The notes beneath the pieces were generated by a model. The model worked only from the letters and a program-made list of their open reading frames with translations, was not told the origin of the DNA and ran no database searches. This document shows positions 25,388 to 34,172 of a stretch of DNA of 49,644 nt, in pieces (positions within the stretch are counted from its first letter, which is position 1; every line of letters begins with the position of its first letter). Made by a program: the position numbers and the translations under genes. Origin of the DNA: an uncultured Bacilli bacterium (GTDB lineage Bacteria > Bacillota_I > Bacilli_A > RF39 > UBA660). Where the stretch lies: assembly GCA_934098555.1 (NCBI GenBank), contig CAKOOQ010000003.1, forward strand, positions 1 through 49,644, read 5' to 3'.

Positions 25388-26437
25388 ATGATTTTTATGA
25401 AAACATCAAAGGACGTAAAAGAAAAAGATAAGGTATTAGAACAAGTTTTGTTAGATATTGAAAAACAATTTGGTAAAGGGGCTGTGATGCGTTTAGGTTC
25501 TGATGAACATATGGAAATTGAAACAACTTCTAGTGGCTCACTAGCTTTAGATATTGCTCTTGGAGTAGGTGGTTATCCTAAGGGGAGAATTGTCGAAATA
25601 TATGGTCCAGAATCTTCTGGTAAAACAACGTTTGCTCTCCATGCTATTGCCGAGGTTCAAAAAAATGGCGGGCGTGCGGCCTTTATTGATGCCGAACATG
25701 CCTTAGATCCTGTTTATGCTAAAAATTTGGGTGTTGATATTAATGAACTTTTATTATCTCAACCCGATACGGGAGAGCAAGCTTTAGAAATTTGTGAAGC
25801 GCTTGTTCGGAGTGAAGTTGTTAATATTATTGTCGTGGATTCTGTGGCCGCTTTAGTTCCTAGAGCGGAAATTGAAGGCGATATGGGAGATAGTCACGTC
25901 GGTCTTCAAGCTCGTCTTATGAGTCAAGCCTTAAGAAAATTATCTGGAGCGATTAATAAAACAAAAACAACAGCTATTTTCATTAACCAGTTAAGAGAAA
26001 AAGTAGGTGTTATGTTTGGTAATCCTGAAACAACACCTGGCGGAAGAGCCTTAAAATTTTACTCAACAATTCGTCTTGATGTTAGAAGAGGAGAACAAAT
26101 AAAAGTGGGAGATCAAATTCTCGGTAATAGAACAAATATTAAAGTGGTAAAAAATAAAGTGGCCCCTCCTTTTAAGCTGGCTTCTGTTGATATCATGTAT
26201 GGAACAGGAGTATCAAGAGAAGGAGAAATCATTGATATTGGCAGTGATTTAAATATCATTGATAAGTCTGGGGCGTGGTATTCTTATAAGGGTGAAAAAA
26301 TCGGTCAAGGTAAAGAAAATGTCAAGCTAACGTTAAAACAAAATCCAGCCATGAAAGATGAAATAGAGGCAAAAATAAGGGAACACTACGGTTTTAAAGT
26401 GAATAAAGCCAAAGAAAATGAAAAGGAGAATAAGTAA
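25388..26437 (+). CDS. recA: recombinase RecA
   Basis: ATP-dependent strand exchange and SOS coprotease. Walker A is GPESSGKTT, the Walker B region is [11 protein letters not shown], and [20 protein letters not shown] is the RecA signature. The loop L1/L2 segments and a lysine/glutamate-rich C-terminus are intact. 349 residues, typical length. ATG 25388 has GGAAAGCGAG upstream; ATG 25397 is an alternative (MKTSKDV). A SOS box and promoter precede it. A weak stem with a T-run follows the stop near 26424-26448. Confidence 0.98.
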   Translation: MIFMKTSKDVKEKDKVLEQVLLDIEKQFGKGAVMRLGSDEHMEIETTSSGSLALDIALGVGGYPKGRIVEIYGPESSGKTTFALHAIAEVQKNGGRAAFIDAEHALDPVYAKNLGVDINELLLSQPDTGEQALEICEALVRSEVVNIIVVDSVAALVPRAEIEGDMGDSHVGLQARLMSQALRKLSGAINKTKTTAIFINQLREKVGVMFGNPETTPGGRALKFYSTIRLDVRRGEQIKVGDQILGNRTNIKVVKNKVAPPFKLASVDIMYGTGVSREGEIIDIGSDLNIIDKSGAWYSYKGEKIGQGKENVKLTLKQNPAMKDEIEAKIREHYGFKVNKAKENEKENK

Positions 26438-26448
26438 TCTCTTTTTTT

Positions 26449-26519
26449 ATTTACAATTATTTACATCATATTTACAATAAATATTATACCTTGTAAATCT
26501 AAAAAAAGTTCTATATAAT
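26449..26519 (+). promoter_or_regulatory. rny promoter with phased ATTTACA repeats
   Basis: Promoter TTGTAA (26491-26496), 17-bp spacer, TATAAT (26514-26519). Upstream, ATTTACA occurs at 26449, 26459 and 26470 (10- and 11-bp steps), and its inverse TTGTAAAT overlaps the -35 box. Confidence 0.6.
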
Positions 26520-26573
26520 ACAATTATAGATTTTAATAATATATTATTTTCTATAAATAGTAAGGAGATAAAA

Positions 26574-28130
26574 ATGGAACCATTAAGAATATGGTCTATC
26601 TTCTTCGTCCTTGTAGGTATATTTTTGGGAATCGGGTTTGCTGTGCTTTTCTTCTATTTAAGAGGAAATAGTTTAGCTAAACAAGCTAGTAAATTAATAG
26701 ATGAAGCAAAACGTGAAGCAGAAAAACAAAAAAGAGATCGTATAATTGAATTTAAAGAAGAATCATATCGTTTAAAACAAGAGGCCGATAAAGCTATCAA
26801 AGAAAAGAAAGACGAATTAAAAGAATCAGAAAATCGTTTACAAGCTAGAGAAAATAGTTTAGATAAGCGAGATGAAATTCTCCAAAAGAGAGAATCTTCT
26901 TTAGATGATAAAGAGCAAAATTTATTAGCCAAACAAAAAGAAATCCAAATCAAAGATGAAAAGATGGAAGAAATATTAAAAGAAGAAATGAGTCGTTTAG
27001 AAAAGATTGCCAAATTTTCTAAAGAAAAAGCACGTGACTTAATCTTAAAAAGATGTGAAGAAGAAATGTCACAAGAAATCGCTGAACTTGTTAAAGAAAA
27101 AGAAAGAGAAGCTAAGTTAACAGCTAATGAAGTAGCAAAAAATATAATTGTTGAGTCCATGCAACGTTATTCAGAAGATGTCGCTACAGAACAAACAGTA
27201 AGTACCATAAGTTTACCAAATGATGATATGAAAGGACGTTTAATTGGTCGTGAAGGAAGAAATATTAGAACGATAGAAGCTGTCACGGGTGTCGATTTAA
27301 TTATTGATGATACCCCAGAAACTATCGTTGTCTCTTCATTTGATCCATTACGAAGAGAAATTGCTAAAATAACAATTGAATCTCTTATTAAAGATGGTCG
27401 TATTCATCCTTCTAGAATTGAGGAAGTGTATGACCGAGTATGTAAAGACATGAATACAAAAATCACTGAATTAGGAAATGAAGCTTGCTATGAGCTTGGT
27501 CTTACGAAAGTAGACCCTGAACTCGTTTATTTAATTGGTAAACTTCACTTTAGGACAAGTTACGGTCAAAATGCCTTAAAACATTCTAAAGAAGTCGGTG
27601 AATTATGTGGTCTTATGGCTGCCGAATTAGGAGAAAATGTGTTACTTGCTAAAAGAGCGGGCCTTTTACACGATATTGGTAAATCTATTGATTATGAAGT
27701 CGAAGGAAGTCATGTTTCCATCGGTGGAGATATTGCCAAAAAATATCATGAAAGTGATACGGTATTAAATGCTATTTTATCTCATCATGGTGATGTAGAA
27801 CAAACTTCTATTATTTCGGCTCTTGTGCAAATTGCAGATACATTATCTGCCGCGCGTCCAGGAGCCAGAAATGATTCTTTAGATAACTATATCAAACGGT
27901 TAGAACAATTAGAAGAAATAGGTAATTCCTTTAGTGGTGTCGAAAAAACCTACGCGATGCAAGCTGGTAGAGAAATTCGGGTTATGGTGAAACCAGAAGA
28001 AGTAACCGATGCAGCCTCATACAAGATGGCTAAGGATATCAAAGAAAAAATTGAAAAAGAAATGCAATATCCAGGCACCATCAAAATCGTTGTGATAAGA
28101 GAATCACGAGCTCAAGAAGAAGCAAAATAA
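26574..28130 (+). CDS. rny: ribonuclease Y
   Basis: Membrane-bound endoribonuclease that starts mRNA decay. An N-terminal helix (about 8-28) anchors it. A long charged coiled coil runs to about 200, followed by a KH domain (GRLIGREGRNIRTIE) and an HD domain (LLHDIGKSI, SHHGD). 518 residues, as in B. subtilis. AAGGAG lies before ATG 26574. It follows recA, as in many Bacilli. Confidence 0.97.
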   Translation: MEPLRIWSIFFVLVGIFLGIGFAVLFFYLRGNSLAKQASKLIDEAKREAEKQKRDRIIEFKEESYRLKQEADKAIKEKKDELKESENRLQARENSLDKRDEILQKRESSLDDKEQNLLAKQKEIQIKDEKMEEILKEEMSRLEKIAKFSKEKARDLILKRCEEEMSQEIAELVKEKEREAKLTANEVAKNIIVESMQRYSEDVATEQTVSTISLPNDDMKGRLIGREGRNIRTIEAVTGVDLIIDDTPETIVVSSFDPLRREIAKITIESLIKDGRIHPSRIEEVYDRVCKDMNTKITELGNEACYELGLTKVDPELVYLIGKLHFRTSYGQNALKHSKEVGELCGLMAAELGENVLLAKRAGLLHDIGKSIDYEVEGSHVSIGGDIAKKYHESDTVLNAILSHHGDVEQTSIISALVQIADTLSAARPGARNDSLDNYIKRLEQLEEIGNSFSGVEKTYAMQAGREIRVMVKPEEVTDAASYKMAKDIKEKIEKEMQYPGTIKIVVIRESRAQEEAK

Positions 28131-28147
28131 CTTGCGTCTTCTTTTTA
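28114..28147 (+). terminator. terminator of rny
   Basis: AAGAAGA-GCAA pairs with TTGC-TCTTCTT (one mismatch) and is followed by Ts. It contains the rny stop codon. Confidence 0.75.
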
Positions 28148-28182
28148 TTTTTTGTAAAATAAAGACATAAGGAGGCAGTGAT

Positions 28183-28392
28183 ATGTTACATGATATTTTA
28201 CTAATTGTCGTAGGACTTATTATTGGCATCATTATCGGCTTTTTTGTAGCAAGAAGTGTTATGAAAAAATATTTACAAAAAAATCCCCCTATCAATGAAA
28301 AAATGATAGAAACCATGATGACAAGCATGGGTAGAAAACCAAGTCAAAAACAGGTTAAACAGGTAATGAGTCAAATGAATCGTTATATGTAA
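28183..28392 (+). CDS. yneF: YneF-like small membrane protein (UPF0154)
   Basis: 69 residues: one N-terminal membrane helix ([19 protein letters not shown]), then [15 protein letters not shown] and [16 protein letters not shown], the UPF0154 signature. Function unknown in the family. AAGGAGG ribosome binding site. Single gene between two terminators. Confidence 0.92.
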   Translation: MLHDILLIVVGLIIGIIIGFFVARSVMKKYLQKNPPINEKMIETMMTSMGRKPSQKQVKQVMSQMNRYM

Positions 28393-28416
28393 AATGCACA
28401 TTTGTGTATTTTTTTA
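28391..28416 (+). terminator. terminator of yneF
   Basis: AAATGCAC / GTGTATTT stem (one G-U) with a 4-nt loop and a T-run, directly after the stop. Confidence 0.7.
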
Positions 28417-28526
28417 AGCTTTAGTACATAAATTTTTAATAAGGATACAAGAAAAGTGGTTGACGCGATGTGAATATTTGTGTTATCCTATTTTTATAGT
28501 AGAAGATAAAAAGGTGATTGATTAAT

Positions 28527-29267
28527 ATGAAAGATTTTCTAGAAAGTTTATATCAAATAGAGAACTTTGGCATTTATTTATTTGTTTTCATTGGGGTTTT
28601 AATCGTCCTATTTTTGGTCATTTTGTTTTTTGGCAAAAAAGATGCGATAAAAAATGAAGATAAAGAAGTAAAACCAGAGGAGAGTCCTAAGAAAGAAGAA
28701 GTTATAGCACCTACCGAAGAAAAACCTCTTTTTAAAGAGATGACTGAACCGGTTGTTATGGAAACAAAAGAAATAAAACCAGAAGAACCTTTACAAACGG
28801 TTAATAATGTTTTGAATGAAGATATTGGTATCACACCTATTCAAAATATTGAAGAACCCGTAAAAGAAGAACAAGACGTTCCAAAAGAAGAAAAAGAATT
28901 TGATTTTGATGCTCTTGCAGCAGCCATTACTAAAGAACTTGAAAGTATTGACCAAAAAGAAAATACAACCGAGTCACCTGTTTTAGAAGAAAAAGAAGAA
29001 GCTCCTCTTCATTTTGCTGAACCAACCTCTTCTTCTGTCGAACCAAAAGAAGAGATTAAAGAAGAACCTAAAGTAGAGGAGAAAAAAGAAGAGGTTAAGC
29101 CTAAAAAAGTTATGCCTACGGTATTTAGTTCTGTTTATGTCAATCGTTCGGTGGAAGAACCTAAGATTTTAAAAGAAGAACATAAAGAAGAAGTTCAAGA
29201 AGAACCTGTTTTAAAAGCTAAAATAGAACTTCCAAAGAAAATCGATTTACCCAAACCAAAGGCTTAA
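28527..29267 (+). CDS. single-pass membrane protein with long E/K/P-rich tail
   Basis: Residues 12-33 form a membrane helix (IYLFVFIGVLIVLFLVILFF). The remaining 210 residues are very rich in Glu, Lys and Pro, with degenerate repeats of the type KEEP and PKEE and a short conserved-looking block FDFDALAAAITKELESID near 125-140. The tail is probably cytoplasmic and disordered, with the block a possible docking helix. The outline is like ZipA or EzrA-type scaffold proteins, but no homology is claimed. Start: ATG 28527 behind AAGGTGATTG. A promoter-like TTGACG lies near 28460. Confidence 0.6.
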   Translation: MKDFLESLYQIENFGIYLFVFIGVLIVLFLVILFFGKKDAIKNEDKEVKPEESPKKEEVIAPTEEKPLFKEMTEPVVMETKEIKPEEPLQTVNNVLNEDIGITPIQNIEEPVKEEQDVPKEEKEFDFDALAAAITKELESIDQKENTTESPVLEEKEEAPLHFAEPTSSSVEPKEEIKEEPKVEEKKEEVKPKKVMPTVFSSVYVNRSVEEPKILKEEHKEEVQEEPVLKAKIELPKKIDLPKPKA

Positions 29268-29278
29268 AACAACGTAAA

Positions 29279-29305
29279 TAAAAGTGTCTAAGGGCACTTT
29301 TTTTT
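29279..29305 (+). terminator. terminator of the acidic membrane protein gene
   Basis: AAAAGTG / CACTTTT with an 8-nt loop and a T-run. Confidence 0.8.
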
Positions 29306-29354
29306 CATAAATATTTTTTCTTGTGCTATAATACGATTAGAGGGAGGTTTTAAA

Positions 29355-30524
29355 GTGAAACTTTTTAATAACAAACAAAATGATAAGCTTAACATGGAAG
29401 AAGTTAATGAAGTTATTGATTTATCCAAAAAGATTTTACATTTCTTTTATATAACGATGATAATCGCGACAGTTTTCATTGTAACTTTAATTGCCCGAGA
29501 ATGGGGAATTTGGACGTTTATTTTAAATATCTTAAGTGTTTTATCCCCTTTTTTCATTGGCTTTGTTCTGGCTTGGATATTAAATCCTTTAGTGAATCGT
29601 TTAGAAAGAAAAAAAATTCCTCGTGTTATTGGTTCGATGCTTGTCTATTCCGTGATGATTTTAGCTGTAGCGCTTTTTCTTGGTTACATGCTACCCGTTA
29701 TTTATGACCAATTACAAATTTTAATTCGTAATTTACCTTCTATTTTTAATGAAGTGGAAATTTTTATGAATAATATTGTGAATCGTTTTGTTAATATTGA
29801 AGGTCTTGATATTATTAGTATAAAAAATCAAATTTTTAATACCATCACCGGTAGCTTTAATGATTTTATGACCTCATTACCTAATACGATTATGAACATG
29901 GTCGGTAATTTATTTTCTAGTTTAGTAACGATTTGCTTTGGTCTTGTTATTGGTCTTTATATGCTTATTGATTTTGATTCGATTAATGGTCATCTTCTTA
30001 ACTTATTACCAAAGAAAAATCGTTTCGAAGCCTCTTTACTTATTAATAACATTTCTACTGAGGTAAGAAAAAGTGTGAATGGCACTCTTTTAGTTGCTTC
30101 TATGGTCTTTGTTTGCGATAGCTTAGGTTTCTTCTTTATTGGCCTTCAAGCTCCTTTACTATTTGGCTTGCTTTGTGGTATCACCGATTTGATTCCTTAT
30201 GTCGGTCCTTATATTGGCGGTATTGTAGCGATTATTGTTGGTTTTGCCCAAAGTCCTTTAACTGGTATTTTATCTTTAATTATTGTTGTCGTTGTTCAAC
30301 TTGTAGAAAATAATATTTTACAACCTATTGTGATGAGTAAAACCACCGAACTTCATCCAGTTACAATTATTGTCGGCCTTCTTATCTTTGAACATTTCTT
30401 TGGTATCGTTGGCATGATTTTATGTACCCCTTGTATGTCATTAGTTAAAGTGGTATGGCGTTTTTTTAAAGAAAAATATAATTTATTTCGAGACAAAGAT
30501 GAAATTATCATCGCGGAAGAATAA
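29355..30524 (+). CDS. AI-2E (PerM/YtvI) family membrane transporter
   Basis: About eight membrane helices and the family blocks LLFGLLCGITDLIPYVGPYI and VENNILQPIVMS. Family members have been proposed as exporters of autoinducer-2 and as Na+/H+ antiporters; the substrate here is unknown. Start GTG 29355 with GGAGG eight bases upstream; no ATG is better placed. TATAAT near 29327 is a probable -10. 389 residues, normal length. A weak hairpin with eight Ts follows at 30527-30551. Confidence 0.9.
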   Translation: MKLFNNKQNDKLNMEEVNEVIDLSKKILHFFYITMIIATVFIVTLIAREWGIWTFILNILSVLSPFFIGFVLAWILNPLVNRLERKKIPRVIGSMLVYSVMILAVALFLGYMLPVIYDQLQILIRNLPSIFNEVEIFMNNIVNRFVNIEGLDIISIKNQIFNTITGSFNDFMTSLPNTIMNMVGNLFSSLVTICFGLVIGLYMLIDFDSINGHLLNLLPKKNRFEASLLINNISTEVRKSVNGTLLVASMVFVCDSLGFFFIGLQAPLLFGLLCGITDLIPYVGPYIGGIVAIIVGFAQSPLTGILSLIIVVVVQLVENNILQPIVMSKTTELHPVTIIVGLLIFEHFFGIVGMILCTPCMSLVKVVWRFFKEKYNLFRDKDEIIIAEE

Positions 30525-30569
30525 AAATGTATCTTTTAAGATATGTTTTTTTTAAATAAAGGAGAAAGT

Positions 30570-31091
30570 ATGAAAATAATTTTAATCGCGGGTAAGGCTC
30601 AAAGTGGCAAAACAACCGCGGCCAACATATTAAAGAATTTATGTAAAGAAAAAAACTTAAGAGCGTGTATTACCGAATATAGTAAATACATTAAAATGTT
30701 TGCGAAAGAGCTTACGGATTGGAATGGAGAAATTGCCTCAAAACCTCGTGCATTTCTCCAAGATTTTGGCTCTTTTGTGAGACAAAATAAAGACGAAGAT
30801 TTCTTTATAAAAAGAATGAAAGAAGATATTTCTATTTATTCATCGTTTGTCGATGTTTTAATCATTAGTGATATTCGTTTTCCAAGAGAAATAACGAGTC
30901 TTAAAGAATATCATCCTTTAACAATTAAAGTGGATAATCATTTTGAAGAAAAGAGTTTAACGAAAGAGGAAGAAGCTCACGAAACCGAACATGCTCTTGA
31001 TAATTTTTTTGATTTCGATTATAGTATTAAAGATAAATCATTAAATGAAATGAGAGAAATATTGAAAAAAATAGTGGAGGAAGAATTATGA
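30570..31091 (+). CDS. P-loop deoxynucleotide monophosphate kinase-like protein
   Basis: Residues 1-16 contain a Walker A loop, ILIAGKAQSGKTT. The rest resembles the dNMP kinase family related to phage T4 gp1 (LQDFGSFVRQ, then LIISDIRFPREI with the DxRF segment, and HETEHALD). It may phosphorylate dNMPs or a related substrate. ATG 30570 has AAAGGAG; the in-frame ATG 30543 lies in the T-run of the preceding hairpin. The stop overlaps the alaS start (ATGA), so the two genes are co-translated. 173 residues. Confidence 0.7.
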   Translation: MKIILIAGKAQSGKTTAANILKNLCKEKNLRACITEYSKYIKMFAKELTDWNGEIASKPRAFLQDFGSFVRQNKDEDFFIKRMKEDISIYSSFVDVLIISDIRFPREITSLKEYHPLTIKVDNHFEEKSLTKEEEAHETEHALDNFFDFDYSIKDKSLNEMREILKKIVEEEL

Positions 31092-32833
31092 AGTTAAAAG
31101 ATTTATATATTGATTTTTTTGTCAGTAAGGGTCATAAGCAAATTCCTAGTGCTCCTGTAGTACCTGAAAATGATCCTTCTGTTTTATTTAATACAGCTGG
31201 AATGCAACCTTTAATTCCTTATTTAATGGGCGAACATCACCCTTATGGTAAAAGACTTTGCGACTACCAAAAATGCATTCGTACGAATGACCTAGATGAA
31301 ATTGGGGATAAAACCCATCATACTTTCTTTGAAATGTTAGGTAACTGGAGTTTAGGGGATTACTTTAAAAAAGAAAGTATTGGTTATAGTTGTGAATTTT
31401 TAACTAGTATCTTAAATATTCCTGTTGAAAAACTTGCTGTCACAGTTTTTGAAGGCGATGATAAAATTCCAAGAGATGAATTTTCTGCTAATCGTTGGAT
31501 GGAATTAGGCATCAAAAAAGAACGCATCGCCTATCTTGGACGTGAGGATAACTTTTGGATTCCTGGTGAGTCTGGTCCTTGTGGGGGCGATACTGAGATT
31601 TTTTACTGGCGTGATGATTCACCTGTTCCTGAAAAGTTTGACCCAGAAGATAGTCGTTGGGTAGAAATTTGGAATAATGTTTTCATGGAATTTTACCAAG
31701 ATGAAAAAGGTAATGTTACCGAATTAAAGCAAAAAAATGTGGATACGGGTATGGGACTTGAAAGGGTCGTAGCGGTTTTAGAAGGTAAAACGGATAACTA
31801 TTTAACAAGTATTTGGGATGAAGCTCGTCATGCTTTAGAAAGATTAAGCGGCTTAAGTTATGAAGGTCATGAAAAGTCTATGCGTATTATTCTAGACCAT
31901 ATTAGAACGAGTGTTTTTATTGCTGGGGACCCAGCTGGTATTAAACCAAGTAATACGGACCAAGGTTATATTTTAAGAAGACTTATTCGCCGAGCTGTTC
32001 GTCATGAAAGAAAATTAAACATTGATATTAATTCGGATATTGATATTGAATTAGCTAAGATTTTTATTAATGAATATGCTCCTTATTATAGTGAACTTGC
32101 CCAAAATAAAGAAGTTATTTTAGAAGTTATCAAAAATGAAAAATTGAAATTTAGTCGTACCTTAGAAAAAGGATTAAAAGAATTTGAAAAAATTGCTCTT
32201 AAGACCAATGTCATTGATGGTTTAACGGCTTTCCATTTATATGATACCTATGGTTTTCCTATTGAACTTACTACCGAAGAAGCCAAAGAAAGAAAGATGA
32301 ATGTTGATGAAGAAGGCTTTAAAGAAAAGTTTAAAGAACATCAAGAAAAATCAAGAACGGCTTCTAAAGGTAAATTTAAAGGCGGCTTGTCTGGTAATAC
32401 GGTTATTGAAACAAAATATCATACGGCGACTCATTTATTAAATGCGGCTTTAAAGAAAGTAATCGGTCCTTCCGTTCATCAATTAGGAAGTAATATTACG
32501 GAAGAACGTATGCGTTTTGATTTTCCTTGTGACCATAAATTAACGGATGAAGAAAAACAAAAAGTAGAAGATTTAGTGAACGAATGGATTAAAGAAGATA
32601 TCCCCGTTATTTGTACAGAGATGAGTAAAGAAGAAGCTATTTCTTCTGGAGCAGAATGTATGTTTGTTGATAAATATCCTGATTGTGTTACGGTTTACTC
32701 TATTGGTGATGTTTCAAAAGAATTATGTGGTGGACCACACGTTTCTCATACTGGTGAAATCGGCCATTTTAAAATAAAAAAAGAAGAGTCTTCGAGTGCT
32801 GGTGTTCGGCGAATTAAAGCTATTATTGAATAA
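31088..32833 (+). CDS. alaS: alanyl-tRNA synthetase, compact form
   Basis: Charges tRNA-Ala. The class II catalytic domain (AGMQPLIPYLMGEHHPYGKR ... VDTGMGLER) and tRNA-recognition helices (ILRRLIRRAVRHERKL) are complete. The editing domain has zinc ligands HTATH (445-449) and CGGPH (547-551; most bacteria have CGGTH). The protein ends at 581 residues after AGVRRIKAI. The C-Ala oligomerisation domain, about 290 residues in standard enzymes, is absent. The natural-looking end and acyltransferase promoter after it argue against truncation by mutation. The CGGPH form and short length recall CPR-bacteria enzymes. Confidence 0.93.
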   Translation: MKLKDLYIDFFVSKGHKQIPSAPVVPENDPSVLFNTAGMQPLIPYLMGEHHPYGKRLCDYQKCIRTNDLDEIGDKTHHTFFEMLGNWSLGDYFKKESIGYSCEFLTSILNIPVEKLAVTVFEGDDKIPRDEFSANRWMELGIKKERIAYLGREDNFWIPGESGPCGGDTEIFYWRDDSPVPEKFDPEDSRWVEIWNNVFMEFYQDEKGNVTELKQKNVDTGMGLERVVAVLEGKTDNYLTSIWDEARHALERLSGLSYEGHEKSMRIILDHIRTSVFIAGDPAGIKPSNTDQGYILRRLIRRAVRHERKLNIDINSDIDIELAKIFINEYAPYYSELAQNKEVILEVIKNEKLKFSRTLEKGLKEFEKIALKTNVIDGLTAFHLYDTYGFPIELTTEEAKERKMNVDEEGFKEKFKEHQEKSRTASKGKFKGGLSGNTVIETKYHTATHLLNAALKKVIGPSVHQLGSNITEERMRFDFPCDHKLTDEEKQKVEDLVNEWIKEDIPVICTEMSKEEAISSGAECMFVDKYPDCVTVYSIGDVSKELCGGPHVSHTGEIGHFKIKKEESSSAGVRRIKAIIE

Positions 32834-32853
32834 ATTTGTCTAAAAAAATATCA

Positions 32854-32882
32854 TTGTTATTCTTCCTTTTAGATGCTATAAT
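32854..32882 (+). promoter_or_regulatory. promoter of the acyltransferase gene
   Basis: TTGTTA (32854-32859), 17-bp spacer, TATAAT (32877-32882). Confidence 0.75.
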
Positions 32883-32905
32883 TTTATCATAGGAGGAAGA
32901 GTAAA

Positions 32906-34132
32906 ATGAAAGAATTGAAAGGGAAAGAAAAGTCAAAAAACGTAGCAATTGAACTTTGGCGGTTTATTATTGCTGTGGCTATTATCGGTTTTCATGTTGG
33001 TTTTATCATTGCAAGAACCTGTGATGGCAAAAATGGCTACTTTATGACACCTGAAGCAAAATGGTTCTTTGGTTCGAGTGAAGTTTTATTAATATTCACT
33101 TTGACGGCGGGTTACTTTTTAGTGGCTCATCATGATAAAAGAAAAGATGACAAAGAGTATGCGGCAAAAAGTCCGGGAAGAAATGCTTGGAAATATACTT
33201 GGACACGCGCAAAAGTCCTTTTACCAACACTTGTTCTTGGCTACATTTTAGGCGTTTTATTTTGTACGAAGTTTTATTATCCTGAATATAATCTTCAACA
33301 AACCTTAACAATGATAGTGAATAGTGCTTGGGAATTTTTAGGCTTTCATGCAGCTGGACTTCGTAGTACGGGCAATGAATTTTTTAATCTCAATGGACCT
33401 CTTTGGTTTATTTCAGCCATCTTAATCGTCGGTTATTTCCTATATTATCTTCTTTGTAAAAACAGAGATTTATTAATGGGATTTATCGCTCCATTTGGAA
33501 CTATTTTCTTTGCTGGTTGGTGGTGTTTCACCGGTACTAGGGCCGCTCAAACGGCTTGGAGTACTTTTGGCTTGCAAACGGCTTCTACCAATGGTATGGG
33601 TGGGGCTGCCACAAGTCAAACGGCTACGTTAGGATTTAATAATGGTCTTATCTTTGTCATGATTGGTTTATTAGGTGGTATCCTTATTTACAATCTCGTA
33701 AATGAGCTTAAAAAACATGAATTTACGAATATGGGAAAAATAGGCTTAACCGTATTAAATATTTTATGTAGTATTTTACTTGTTTGGTATACCGTTTATC
33801 AACCAACATACTTCAACTTAGAAAGATGGACTGTTGCACTTTTAATTTTTGCTGTTATTACGTTATCATTACTTAATAAAGATTATCTTACAAAGATACT
33901 TAACAACAAATATACTAATAAAGTATTGGCCTATCTTGGTTCTATATCGCTTGAAATTTATATGCTTCATTATCCAATAGCCATTTTTGTACTTCGTATG
34001 CTTGGTAAAAATAGTGCAACAAATCCATACACTTTCTGGCAAGTATTTGTACCAACAACGATTCTAACCATTGTACTAAGTGTAATCTTAAGTATTATAA
34101 GAAATGCTATTAAGATGTTTAAAACGAAATAG
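32906..34132 (+). CDS. acyltransferase-3 family membrane protein
   Basis: About ten membrane helices. It begins with the family pattern IELWRFIIAVAIIGFHVG, in which the His is the likely catalytic residue, and later has NGPLWFISAILIVGYFLYY and SISLEIYMLHYPIAIF. Relatives (OatA, exopolysaccharide modifiers) move O-acyl groups to wall or surface polymers. Substrate unknown. Ribosome binding site AGGAGG; own promoter and terminator. Confidence 0.88.
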   Translation: MKELKGKEKSKNVAIELWRFIIAVAIIGFHVGFIIARTCDGKNGYFMTPEAKWFFGSSEVLLIFTLTAGYFLVAHHDKRKDDKEYAAKSPGRNAWKYTWTRAKVLLPTLVLGYILGVLFCTKFYYPEYNLQQTLTMIVNSAWEFLGFHAAGLRSTGNEFFNLNGPLWFISAILIVGYFLYYLLCKNRDLLMGFIAPFGTIFFAGWWCFTGTRAAQTAWSTFGLQTASTNGMGGAATSQTATLGFNNGLIFVMIGLLGGILIYNLVNELKKHEFTNMGKIGLTVLNILCSILLVWYTVYQPTYFNLERWTVALLIFAVITLSLLNKDYLTKILNNKYTNKVLAYLGSISLEIYMLHYPIAIFVLRMLGKNSATNPYTFWQVFVPTTILTIVLSVILSIIRNAIKMFKTK

Positions 34133-34156
34133 AACATAGAAATATGTTCTTTTTTC
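34131..34156 (+). terminator. terminator after the acyltransferase gene
   Basis: AGAACATA / TATGTTCT with a 4-nt loop, followed by Ts. It starts in the stop codon. Confidence 0.85.
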
Positions 34157-34172
34157 ATAGAAGGAGAAGAAA

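Noticed and set aside
26654..27160. Long minus-strand open frame opposite rny
   Set aside because: It is the complement of the low-complexity Lys/Glu coiled coil and reads as a Ser/Phe/Leu-rich shadow.
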